Shown: positions 18,170 to 25,602 of the stretch, one piece after another
Layout: each line of letters opens with the position of its first letter
Numbering within the stretch: position 1 is the first letter of the stretch
NCBI GenBank assembly: GCA_026416195.1
Contig: JAOAFQ010000214.1
Span: 1-44,947, forward strand
Reading direction: 5' to 3'
From: Candidatus Aminicenantota bacterium
GTDB taxonomy: Bacteria > Acidobacteriota > Aminicenantia > Aminicenantales > CALLJL01
Length of the DNA: 44,947 bases
Made by a program: the position numbers and the translations under genes
Notes under the pieces: model-generated
The model's database searches: none
What the model was told of the DNA's origin: nothing
Seen by the model: only the letters and a program-made list of their open reading frames with translations

Positions 18170-19075
18170 TCAAATGGAAATCATTTTTTCGATCGACCGA
18201 AGAGCTCTTTCTCTAATTATAGTTGGAACAACAATTTTTGGTTCCATTGATTGAAGAGCTTGATAGACCTTAATAAGGGTAATTTTTTTCATGTTAAAAC
18301 AAAGGGAACCAGATTTCAGGGGATAAAAATTTTTTTCGGGATTTTCTTTTTTTAAGCGATAAAGGATACCTTCCTCGGTGCCAATGACAATTTCTTTTTT
18401 ATCAGTAAGGCGCGCTTCCTTCACCATTTTTCCAGTAGAAAGAACGAGGTCAGCAGCTTCAACTACCTCAGGCGGTGATTCAGGATGAACCCAGATTTGA
18501 GCTTCAGGCCAACGGCGGCGAGCTTCATTAACTTCTCCGACGGAAAAATGATGATGGACATAGCAGAAGCCATCCCAAGAAATGATTTTTTTGCTAGTGT
18601 AACGCTGAACGTAGGAACCTAAATTTTTATCAGGAACAAAAAGAATTTCTTCGGCCTCAAGAGAGTTAACTACCTCGACTGCATTGGAAGATGTACAGCA
18701 TATATCAGCTTCGGCTTTGACTGCAGCCGTTGTATTAATATAACAGACAACCGGACGGCCAGGTAGTTGCTTCTTCCATTCTTTCAATTCCTCTGGGGTA
18801 ATCATATTGGCCATAGGGCAACCAGCCTGAAGATCAGGTAGCAGAACAATCTTCTCTGGGGCTAAGATAGCGGCTGTCTCAGCCATAAAATGAACCCCAC
18901 AAAAAACGATTACTTCGGCCTCAACTTGAGCTGCCTTTCGGCTGAGCTCTAAAGAGTCACCGATAAAATCAGCTATATCTTGGATTTCAGGTAACTGATA
19001 ATTATGAGCCACAATAATGGCCTTGCGACTGGTTTTTAGTTCCAATATTTTTTCCTTTAACTCTAAAGGATTCAT
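18170..19075 (-). CDS. nadA: Quinolinate synthase
   Basis: Condenses iminoaspartate with dihydroxyacetone phosphate to quinolinate, the first committed product of de novo NAD synthesis. It needs a [4Fe-4S] cluster. The 301-residue protein has the three cluster cysteines at C86 (LQAGCPMAN), C171 (DGFCYVHHH) and C259 (GSLCFNMKK), plus AHNYQLPEIQDIADFIGDS near the start and HPESPPEVVEAADLV. Length and motifs are normal. It starts 87 bases after tusA on the same strand, so it may be co-transcribed with the Fe-S assembly genes. No nadB or nadC is in the window. Confidence 0.95.
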   Translation of the reverse strand: MNPLELKEKILELKTSRKAIIVAHNYQLPEIQDIADFIGDSLELSRKAAQVEAEVIVFCGVHFMAETAAILAPEKIVLLPDLQAGCPMANMITPEELKEWKKQLPGRPVVCYINTTAAVKAEADICCTSSNAVEVVNSLEAEEILFVPDKNLGSYVQRYTSKKIISWDGFCYVHHHFSVGEVNEARRRWPEAQIWVHPESPPEVVEAADLVLSTGKMVKEARLTDKKEIVIGTEEGILYRLKKENPEKNFYPLKSGSLCFNMKKITLIKVYQALQSMEPKIVVPTIIRERALRSIEKMISI

Positions 19076-19162
19076 GATTTCTTGGTGCTCTTTTGATGAT
19101 GATAAAAGTCTCGGGACATGCTTGATTTTGCTCCCCTAAAGAGGGAATGGTTCCTAAAGGGC

Positions 19163-19393
19163 TTATTTCTTTTTTTTGAGATAAACCCGAATTATCTCTC
19201 CTTCCTCCTCGAAGCCTAAAAATTCATGGCCAGTAAGACGGCACCATGAAGGCATATCCTCTTTTATACCGGGATCGGTTGAGACAACCTCGAGAATTTC
19301 ACCAATTTGAAGCTCTTTAATTTTCTTTGCCGTCTCTATAATCGGCATTGGACAGAGTAATCCGAAGCAATCCAAAGTTGCGTCAGCTTTCAT
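19163..19393 (-). CDS. TusA-family sulfur carrier protein
   Basis: Small sulfur-relay protein, 76 residues, with the TusA signature CPMPIIETAKKI and its active-site cysteine C14, plus an extra C9. TusA proteins carry persulfide sulfur between enzymes. Its ATG overlaps the iscU stop by four bases, so it is translationally coupled to IscU. This placement suggests that it supplies or drains sulfur at the IscU scaffold, which matters because the coupled NifS-like protein looks unable to act as a standard desulfurase. SirA/YeeD-type roles are an alternative. Confidence 0.88.
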   Translation of the reverse strand: MKADATLDCFGLLCPMPIIETAKKIKELQIGEILEVVSTDPGIKEDMPSWCRLTGHEFLGFEEEGEIIRVYLKKKK

Positions 19394-19986
19394 CCCTGTA
19401 AACTAGCTCCACAATTAACACAGGTAGCCTCATCTTTTTTGGTGTAATGATGGCAATGGGAGCACTCAACGAGTTCTATCCCGCAATGAGTGCAGTAATT
19501 CTCAAGGCCTTCAATTGGACCTTCACAATAGGGACAGCAACAAGCTTCTTCGGCTTGAGGGTGAGTTTCTTTCTTTTTCATTTCTTCAGCTTTATCTTCT
19601 TTGCATTTAATTTTTGCTTCCTGCTTTTTTCTATAATCCATGATAGCCGCGTGGAGAGCATCTGCTCCTAAATTGGAACAATGGAGTTTATTTTTGGGTA
19701 AGCCACCTAGTTCCTCAGCAATTTTTTCATTGGTAATTTGGAGAGCCTCGTCTAAAGTTTTACCTTTGGCCATTTCGCTGACCATGCTGGAAACTGCAAT
19801 GGCCGCGCCACAACCAAAAGTTTGGAATTTAACATCGACCAGACGGTTGTCTTTGACCTTAATGTAAAAAGTCATCATATCACCACAAACAGGATTGCCC
19901 ACTTGACCAATGCCATCGGCATCCTCAATTTTGCCTACATTGCGGGGATTCTGAAAATGCTCCATGACTTTTTCGCTATAAATCAT
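19390..19986 (-). CDS. iscU: IscU/NifU-type Fe-S scaffold with C-terminal double zinc ribbon
   Basis: Scaffold on which [2Fe-2S] and [4Fe-4S] clusters are built. The N-terminal domain (about 1-120) keeps all three ligand cysteines and the key Asp: C34 and D36 in GNPVCGDMM, C59 in TFGCGAAIA, and C103 in LHCSNLG. A charged linker (about 118-146) leads to a second domain with four CxxC knuckles: C151/C154, C165/C168, C175/C178 and C189/C192. These form a DZANK-like double zinc ribbon not present in ordinary IscU (about 125-130 residues). It overlaps the NifS-like gene upstream and tusA downstream by four bases each, so the three proteins are likely made together. The role of the tail is unknown; protein docking is a guess. 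Confidence 0.93.
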   Translation of the reverse strand: MIYSEKVMEHFQNPRNVGKIEDADGIGQVGNPVCGDMMTFYIKVKDNRLVDVKFQTFGCGAAIAVSSMVSEMAKGKTLDEALQITNEKIAEELGGLPKNKLHCSNLGADALHAAIMDYRKKQEAKIKCKEDKAEEMKKKETHPQAEEACCCPYCEGPIEGLENYCTHCGIELVECSHCHHYTKKDEATCVNCGASLQG

Positions 19987-21164
19987 GACTTTTTGCCCTC
20001 CATAAATTGGGTATATAGAGGAGACATTTTTCTTAAGCGATCAACTATAGGCGGAAAGACGGCTAATAGTTCTTCTATATCTTCTCGAGTAATACCTTTG
20101 ACAAGACTAAAAACAATTGAACCCTGGGCAATGGCATGATCAAGGCCCATGGCTAAAAGAACATGGGAAGCTTTAAGAGCTCGGGAAGTACAAGCCGAGC
20201 CGCTTGAAGCCGCAAATCCTTTAAGATCAAGGTTAAGAAGCATAGCTTCTCCTTCAATAAATTCGATGCAGAAACTAGCGTGATGGGGTAAACGGCGTTC
20301 AGGATGGCCAGTGACTAGAACATGGGGAATTCTTGAAGGTAATTCTTTTAAAAGATAATCACGAAGCGGACGCAACTGTTCCGCCCATTGAGTTAATTCG
20401 TGCTGGGCAATCTCCGCAGCTTTGCCCAGACCAACAATAGCCGCCACATCCTCAGTTCCAGCCCGCCGTCCTCCTTCTTGAATTCCACCATCAATCAACG
20501 GCAAAATCCTCGTTCCCTTTTTTAAGTAAAGAGCCGCCGCTCCTTTTGGCCCGTAAAATTGATGAGCGGCCAAACTTAAAGAAGAGACTCCCAGTTCTCG
20601 CACATCGACCGGAATGTTCCCACAAGCAGCAACCGCATCAGTGTGAAAGGGAATGTCCCTTTCTTGACAAAAAGCCGCAATTTCTTTTATGGGTTCAATC
20701 GTGCCTACTTCTGAATTAGCCATCATGACAGAAACAAGAATGGTGTCGGAACGAAGGGCTTTTTTTACTTCCTCTGGTTCAACCAAGCCGTATTGATCAA
20801 CCGGCACTTGAGTTGCCTCAAAGCCCAGTTTTTCCAGAAACTTAACGGAATGAAGAACTGACTGGTGTTCAATCGCGGAAACCACTATATGTTTACCTTT
20901 ATCTTTTCGAGCCAAAGCTATCCCCTTTATAGCCAGGTTATTGGCCTCAGAACCAGAGGCGGTAAAATAAATCTCAGCGGGTTGGGCCCCAATAAGCGCA
21001 GCGACTTTTTCTCGAGCTTCCTCAATAGCTTGAGCTGCTATCTGCCCTTCTTGATGCAAGCTCTGAGCATTGCCAAAATGATTTTGTAAATAAGGGAGCA
21101 TGGCGTTCACCACCTCTGATCGAATAGGGGTACATGCAATATGATCAAGATAAATTCTTTTCAT
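19983..21164 (-). CDS. NifS/IscS-family cysteine desulfurase homologue lacking the PLP lysine
   Basis: The fold and genomic position are those of IscS (393 residues). The C-terminal mobile-loop cysteine is kept (C325 in SSGSACTSRALK), as are H100 (IEHQSVL) and D176 (FHTDAV). The position that normally holds the Schiff-base lysine (HKxxGPKG) reads HQFYGPKG, with Q202 encoded by CAA at 20559-20561. The usual PLP-contacting Gln (HTDAVQ) is A179, and the usual substrate-binding Arg (IRFSL) is V351. A normal internal aldimine cannot form, so classical desulfurase activity is doubtful. A structural or cluster-ligand role with IscU is more likely, as reported for Archaeoglobus fulgidus IscS. It starts directly after the NFU stop and overlaps iscU by four bases. 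Confidence 0.9.
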   Translation of the reverse strand: MKRIYLDHIACTPIRSEVVNAMLPYLQNHFGNAQSLHQEGQIAAQAIEEAREKVAALIGAQPAEIYFTASGSEANNLAIKGIALARKDKGKHIVVSAIEHQSVLHSVKFLEKLGFEATQVPVDQYGLVEPEEVKKALRSDTILVSVMMANSEVGTIEPIKEIAAFCQERDIPFHTDAVAACGNIPVDVRELGVSSLSLAAHQFYGPKGAAALYLKKGTRILPLIDGGIQEGGRRAGTEDVAAIVGLGKAAEIAQHELTQWAEQLRPLRDYLLKELPSRIPHVLVTGHPERRLPHHASFCIEFIEGEAMLLNLDLKGFAASSGSACTSRALKASHVLLAMGLDHAIAQGSIVFSLVKGITREDIEELLAVFPPIVDRLRKMSPLYTQFMEGKKS

Positions 21165-21383
21165 TTAAACAGCGACAACTTCTTTTATTTCTGGAATTTC
21201 CTTTTTCAAAATTCTTTCAATCCCCATTTTGAGAGTCATTTGGCTCATGGGACAACCACCGCATGCCCCAGTCAGCCTGATTTTAACTACATCTCCTTCA
21301 ACGGCAATAAGCTCCACATCACCCCCATCCCGTTGTAAAGCAGGTCTGATTTTGTTCAAAGCCTCTTCCACTTTTTCCTTCAT
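21165..21383 (-). CDS. NFU-domain Fe-S carrier protein
   Basis: NifU C-terminal-domain protein, 72 residues, that carries or transfers Fe-S clusters. It has the diagnostic CxxC in TGACGGCPMSQMTLKMGIE and the upstream block ALNKIRPALQRDGGDVEL. I chose the ATG at 21383 over one at 21428. AAAGGAG lies about seven bases before 21383, and the extra 15 residues are not family-like. Its stop codon abuts the ATG of the NifS-like gene, so it opens the cluster NFU-nifS-iscU-tusA. It follows korB by about 90 bases. Confidence 0.92.
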   Translation of the reverse strand: MKEKVEEALNKIRPALQRDGGDVELIAVEGDVVKIRLTGACGGCPMSQMTLKMGIERILKKEIPEIKEVVAV

Positions 21384-21472
21384 TTCTTTTTCTCCTTTAA
21401 TCAATTCTATCTCAAATGAACCGGCCATAAAGCCATTTTGGCCATTTGAATCAAAAATATAATATATACCTC

Positions 21473-22354
21473 TTATATAAATTTTTCCATTAAACGAAAG
21501 ACTTTTTCTTTTTCTGGATGAAGTTCAAGATGAGCAATTGCTCTTTTTGAATCGGAAAGGATTAGTTGTTCAAACGAATCTCTTACCTCCATATAAAGGA
21601 TTCCTAGAACGAATCTATCTTCGCGATTAAGCCAACGCCAGGCTTGTTCTTTGTCATTGGCCACTTCTTCCGTAGAAGGCAATATTTCAATCCTTTTTTT
21701 ATACCAATCATAGGTGTTTATCTTATTATAGGTGATACAGGGACTTAAGACATCAATAAGAGCAAAACCGCTATGGCTTAAACCAGCTTTAAACAGGGAA
21801 ACTAAATGATCGACCTCACCTGAAAATCCTCGGGCGATAAAAGTAGCCCCAGCCCCTAAAGCTAATTTAAGTCCATCAAGAGGCGTTTCAACAGTCCCAA
21901 AGGGGGTGGAAATTGAAACAAAACCACGAGGGCTAGTGGGAGAAGCTTGACCTTGAGTAAGAGCAAACACTCTATTATTAGGAACAATTATTAATATATT
22001 GGAATTTCGGCGAGCCGCATGGAGGAGGTGATTGAGACCAATGGAGTAAGCATCGCCGTCGCCACTTATTCCAATAACCTTTAGCTTTGGATTAACCATC
22101 TTTATCCCACTGGCCACAGGCACCACCCGGCCATGTAACCCGTGAAAACCATAACTTAAAAAATAATTGGGAAAACGACCATGGCAGCCAATGCCAGTAA
22201 CTACAACGATCTCAGCCGGTTCAAGCTCAAGAGAAACAGCGGCTCTTTTTAAAGCTTCTAATATCCCATATAGGCCACAGCCTGGACACCAAGTTGGCGG
22301 CTGCCGAGAAAAAAGGTCTTTGTTTCTTTTGGCTAAATCGCTCTTTATTGGCAT
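21473..22354 (-). CDS. korB: 2-oxoacid:ferredoxin oxidoreductase, beta subunit (KorB-like)
   Basis: TPP-binding subunit of an enzyme that oxidatively decarboxylates a 2-oxoacid to acyl-CoA with ferredoxin, or runs the reverse reaction. The 293-residue protein has the cluster/TPP block TWCPGCGLYG, the TPP-Mg motif GISGDGDAYSIGLNHLLHAAR with NNRVFALTQGQ, and HGRVVPVASGIK. Length and motifs fit the KorB (2-oxoglutarate) branch best, but the substrate cannot be fixed from sequence. Its ATG overlaps the end of korA by ten bases. No separate delta or ferredoxin subunit is adjacent. Confidence 0.9.
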   Translation of the reverse strand: MPIKSDLAKRNKDLFSRQPPTWCPGCGLYGILEALKRAAVSLELEPAEIVVVTGIGCHGRFPNYFLSYGFHGLHGRVVPVASGIKMVNPKLKVIGISGDGDAYSIGLNHLLHAARRNSNILIIVPNNRVFALTQGQASPTSPRGFVSISTPFGTVETPLDGLKLALGAGATFIARGFSGEVDHLVSLFKAGLSHSGFALIDVLSPCITYNKINTYDWYKKRIEILPSTEEVANDKEQAWRWLNREDRFVLGILYMEVRDSFEQLILSDSKRAIAHLELHPEKEKVFRLMEKFI

Positions 22355-24120
22355 AATTGCTTTAGACCTCGATAAATTTCTTCAGGCGTAAAATTATCTG
22401 GTAAATATTTCCTTAGTCCTTCAACTTTAAGATTAGGGGAAAAGCAAACCTGACTTTGAAGTAAAGTTAAAAGTTGACCAGTATAGTTATTCTCGACAAT
22501 TACTAATTGACGAGTACCCTGCAGGAATTCGCTGACTTCGCGAGTTGGGAAAGGCCACAGGGTTCTCACTTGGAAAAACTTAGCCTGAATTCCCTCCTCT
22601 CTTAGAAATTTTAAAGCTTCCAGAATCGGCCCTTTCGTTGAACCAACGCCAATTACGGCTATTTCAGCTTCGGGCGGGCCAAAAATAATTGGAGGAATAA
22701 GATTTGGAGCAATTGAAAGGAGCTTTCGCATCCTTTTTTCCATCATCTTTTTTCTTATTTCCGGATCTTCACTTCTTAAACCATTCTCCCCATGTTCGAC
22801 ACTTTCAACTAGGTGAATTCCTCCCGAAATCCCAGGGAACGTTCTGGGTGAAATCCCATCTTCAGTTATAAGATACCGTTTATACTCTTTATTTTTAGCT
22901 ACTTCATCAGCTGAAAGTAACTTTCCTCGGTCAATTATCCAGTCTTGAGCTAAAGGGAAGTGAGTTGTTCTTAAATTTTGGCCAAGATCAAGGTCAAGCA
23001 AAATAACCACCGGACCCTGTAATTTTTCGGCTAAATTAAAGGCCGAAACAGTAAAGGTAAAACATTCTTCGATACTTCCTGGCGCTAAGACTATCCGGGG
23101 GAATTCACCATGGGCGCCAAAAATCCATTGAAGAAGATCCCCTTGTTGAGTCTTTGTCGGCAGCCCTGTTGAAGGCCCTACTCTTTGGACGTGGGCAATG
23201 ACTACAGGTGTTTCTATCATCCCAGCGAGACTAAAAGCTTCCATCATCAATGAAGCCCCTGGACCTGAAGTGGCGGTCATAGCTCGAGCGCCAGCATAGG
23301 CTGCCCCAATAGCCATATTTAAAGCGGCCAGTTCATCTTCTACCTGGACGACCACTCCGCCAAAATCTTTAATCCGCGGCGCAAGCCATTGCCAGATCTC
23401 AGAGGCCGGGCAAATAGGATAGGCAGCAAAGAAACGACAACCAGCGGCAAGAGCGCCTAAGGCAACGGCTTCGTCACCCATGAGAATCATGCGCCGATTA
23501 TCGGTAAAACGGGGTAAAAACCAGCGCTTATTTTTTGGAATTAATTTTTGTCCAAGTTCATAGCCCAAATAGACAGCTTTAAGATTAGTTTCAACTACCG
23601 CTTCGCCCTTCTTTTCAAAAAATAATTCGCGAACAATATCTTCAAGTGGATTAACTTCAAGACCAAGAAGATAACTTAAGGCGCCAATGGCCATCATATT
23701 CTTGTACAATTCTTTGCCAAATTTTTCCTTAGCTGGCTGACGTAAAGGAAAAGCAATCGCCACAACCTCTGAACTAACAGAAGTGGGCAAAATAGCCGCA
23801 TCGGCTCCATCACAAAGAAGCAAAGCGCCTTTATTTAATCGAGGGGCATGTTTTTTTATGGCTTCACAATCAAAGGCAAGGAAAATGTCAACACCTTCGC
23901 GACAATTTTCAATAGGCTCGAGGGAAGCTCGAATTACATATTGGGTACCTTCACCTCGGATATTAGAGGGAAAATCTCGATAAGTGACAGCCCACCAACC
24001 ATATCTTTTAAGCAAGCGAGCCAAAATATTTCCAGTAAACAAGACACCATCCCCTGCTTTTCCCCCTATTAGAATGGAAACATCAATTGCTTCGGCCCTC
24101 TTTATTGCCTCTATTTTCAT
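22345..24120 (-). CDS. korA: 2-oxoacid:ferredoxin oxidoreductase, fused gamma-alpha subunit (KorA-like)
   Basis: Partner of the downstream beta subunit. The 591-residue protein fuses a gamma-type domain (about 12-185; IGGKAGDGVLFTGNILARLL and RDFPSNIRGEGTQY) to an alpha-type pyrimidine-binding domain (about 210-400; FFAAYPICPASEI, QVEDELAALNMAIGAAYAGA, TSGPGASLMMEA). A C-terminal transketolase-like domain II follows (about 490-590). This gamma-alpha order is standard for two-subunit KorAB enzymes. A near-perfect promoter lies 56 bases upstream. The enzyme would link central carbon flux to ferredoxin in an anaerobe. Confidence 0.92.
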   Translation of the reverse strand: MKIEAIKRAEAIDVSILIGGKAGDGVLFTGNILARLLKRYGWWAVTYRDFPSNIRGEGTQYVIRASLEPIENCREGVDIFLAFDCEAIKKHAPRLNKGALLLCDGADAAILPTSVSSEVVAIAFPLRQPAKEKFGKELYKNMMAIGALSYLLGLEVNPLEDIVRELFFEKKGEAVVETNLKAVYLGYELGQKLIPKNKRWFLPRFTDNRRMILMGDEAVALGALAAGCRFFAAYPICPASEIWQWLAPRIKDFGGVVVQVEDELAALNMAIGAAYAGARAMTATSGPGASLMMEAFSLAGMIETPVVIAHVQRVGPSTGLPTKTQQGDLLQWIFGAHGEFPRIVLAPGSIEECFTFTVSAFNLAEKLQGPVVILLDLDLGQNLRTTHFPLAQDWIIDRGKLLSADEVAKNKEYKRYLITEDGISPRTFPGISGGIHLVESVEHGENGLRSEDPEIRKKMMEKRMRKLLSIAPNLIPPIIFGPPEAEIAVIGVGSTKGPILEALKFLREEGIQAKFFQVRTLWPFPTREVSEFLQGTRQLVIVENNYTGQLLTLLQSQVCFSPNLKVEGLRKYLPDNFTPEEIYRGLKQLCQ

Positions 24121-24175
24121 CTAAAACCTTCAGGATTTAAAATAATTAACCGCTACGCCTAACATGGCCAAATTA

Positions 24176-24203
24176 ATTATATCTAGTCTATAAATATTGT
24201 CAA
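24176..24203 (-). promoter_or_regulatory. Consensus sigma-70 promoter for korAB
   Basis: On the minus strand TTGACA (24203-24198), a 16-base spacer, then TATAAT (24181-24176): both hexamers are perfect consensus. The +1 would be near 24169, giving a leader of roughly 48 bases. Confidence 0.75.
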
Positions 24204-24230
24204 GTAATTCTATCGGAATTATAAACTATA

Positions 24231-25040
24231 TTAAGTCAGAGGTAAAGTTAAGCCGTCAGAAGCAGCAATAATTTTTAGACCTAGTTCTTTCTCTAATTTA
24301 TCAGCTAACTCCCATGGCCTGGCCCGGAGCATGGCCATTCCAAAATGAGTCAAGATTGCCAGTTTCGGCTTAATCTCTTTAATCATCTTCCGGGCATCAT
24401 CAAGAACCAAGTGTTGAATCGAAGGGTCTTCAAAGGGGGTATCCCTAACGACGTTAAGAACGAGCCAGTCACTTCCTTGGTAACAATTAATTAGCTCAGG
24501 GAAATATTTAGTGTCGGCAACCAAGGCCAGTTTCTTAGTATCAATCTTGAAAATTAAACCATAGGTTTCGACGGGATGAAGATGGCGAATTGAAGTTCGC
24601 CAACTCAGTTCACCTATGGAATATTCAGCTTCTGGTTTAAGGGGAACAATTTTCTCTAAATATTTTTTCAAATAATTGAAAACTACTGCTTTGTCCCCCT
24701 CGAGACACTCTTGGGGAGCAAATAGCCATCCTTGTCGTTTTAAACCACCCTGAGTCATGGCATCGATTAGAATGTTTACATCATTAGCGTGATCGATATG
24801 ACCGTGGGTCAGGATAAGACCATCTATTTTTTCCACGTCAATTTTTGGCTTAACCTTATTTAGTTTGACCAAAGTCCCTGGTCCAGGATCAATAATAAGT
24901 CTTTTTCCTTTAACCTCTAAATATAGTCCCGCCGACGAGCGCAATTGACGAGCCACAACAAAACGGGCTCCCGCTGTCCCTAGAAATTTAAGAAATGCTT
25001 GACTTTCATTCTGGGGAGATTTTTTTGGCTCCGAGTCCAT
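24231..25040 (-). CDS. MBL-fold metallo-hydrolase
   Basis: Metallo-beta-lactamase-fold hydrolase of unknown substrate, 269 residues, no signal peptide. Metal-binding features are THGHIDHANDV (HxHxDH), a His in HLHPVETYG, an Asp in ALVADTKYF and a final His in LTHFGMAML. It starts with a strand block (FLKFLGTAGARFVV) like RNase Z- and PhnP-type phosphodiesterases, so a small phosphodiester or cyclic nucleotide substrate is plausible. It is preceded by about 200 AT-rich bases and lacks an obvious Shine-Dalgarno. It ends just upstream of the korAB promoter. Confidence 0.8.
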   Translation of the reverse strand: MDSEPKKSPQNESQAFLKFLGTAGARFVVARQLRSSAGLYLEVKGKRLIIDPGPGTLVKLNKVKPKIDVEKIDGLILTHGHIDHANDVNILIDAMTQGGLKRQGWLFAPQECLEGDKAVVFNYLKKYLEKIVPLKPEAEYSIGELSWRTSIRHLHPVETYGLIFKIDTKKLALVADTKYFPELINCYQGSDWLVLNVVRDTPFEDPSIQHLVLDDARKMIKEIKPKLAILTHFGMAMLRARPWELADKLEKELGLKIIAASDGLTLPLT

Positions 25041-25247
25041 ATTCTGAAATCTAATTTTCTGACTTTTTTCTTGATAAACTTGAATTTTGTTTATTTTTAT
25101 GGATTTTATCGATTTGTTTATCTTTTCTTTTACGTTAATAATTCGAAATGCTTTCTCTCTCCTCTTTTATTATCAACTCATAACTGTTATTTAACTTTGG
25201 ATGAAAGGAAATTATTTTTTAAATTAAGATAAGCTAAACCGAATTCT

Positions 25248-25457
25248 TTATGGAGCCGCCACCTTCTTTTTTTTCATCGGTTGATTACAACAAACAAACA
25301 CATGCTCTTCAGCACAGCCACAAGCTTCATCGACAATAATTCGATAGCCACAAACTCGACACTCATAGGTGGCTCCCTTTGGATTTTTAGGCTTAGCTTT
25401 TTTTGGGTTAATCGCGGTTGACTCAGCCTTTTTAGTTACCCCGCATTTTTTAGCCAT
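25248..25457 (-). CDS. Small desulforedoxin-like metal-ribbon protein
   Basis: 69-residue basic protein. After a Lys-rich N-terminal arm (about 1-28) it has YECRVCGYRI (C33, C36) and FVCCNQPM (C56, C57). This is the CxxC...CC-x3-M arrangement of the desulforedoxin domain that binds one iron or zinc. Two more cysteines (C46, C48) sit between, which is not typical. It could be a small electron carrier or a structural zinc protein. AAGGAG lies seven bases upstream of the ATG, and a promoter with TTGACA lies further up. It is downstream of purA, with other oxygen-defence genes nearby. Confidence 0.7.
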   Translation of the reverse strand: MAKKCGVTKKAESTAINPKKAKPKNPKGATYECRVCGYRIIVDEACGCAEEHVFVCCNQPMKKKKVAAP

Positions 25458-25484
25458 TTTAATCTCCTTAAATCGTTTTTTCTT

Positions 25485-25513
25485 GATTTAACATAATAAA
25501 AATTAAATGTCAA
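25485..25513 (-). promoter_or_regulatory. Putative promoter of the desulforedoxin-like gene
   Basis: TTGACA (25513-25508), a 17-base spacer and TAAATC (25490-25485) on the minus strand. The -35 is perfect, the -10 moderate. The leader would be about 20 bases and includes AAGGAG. Confidence 0.45.
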
Positions 25514-25602
25514 TTTTTTGGCGAAAACAAACTTTCATCTCAAAAAAACCTTAATCAAACCTAGCTTAACTGAAGCTTTTCAATTAAATTACATCACCAT
25601 TT

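Noticed and set aside
19447-19867. Open frames on the plus strand opposite iscU.
   Set aside because: They are antisense shadows of a well-supported IscU with intact motifs; no ribosome site or family similarity supports them.
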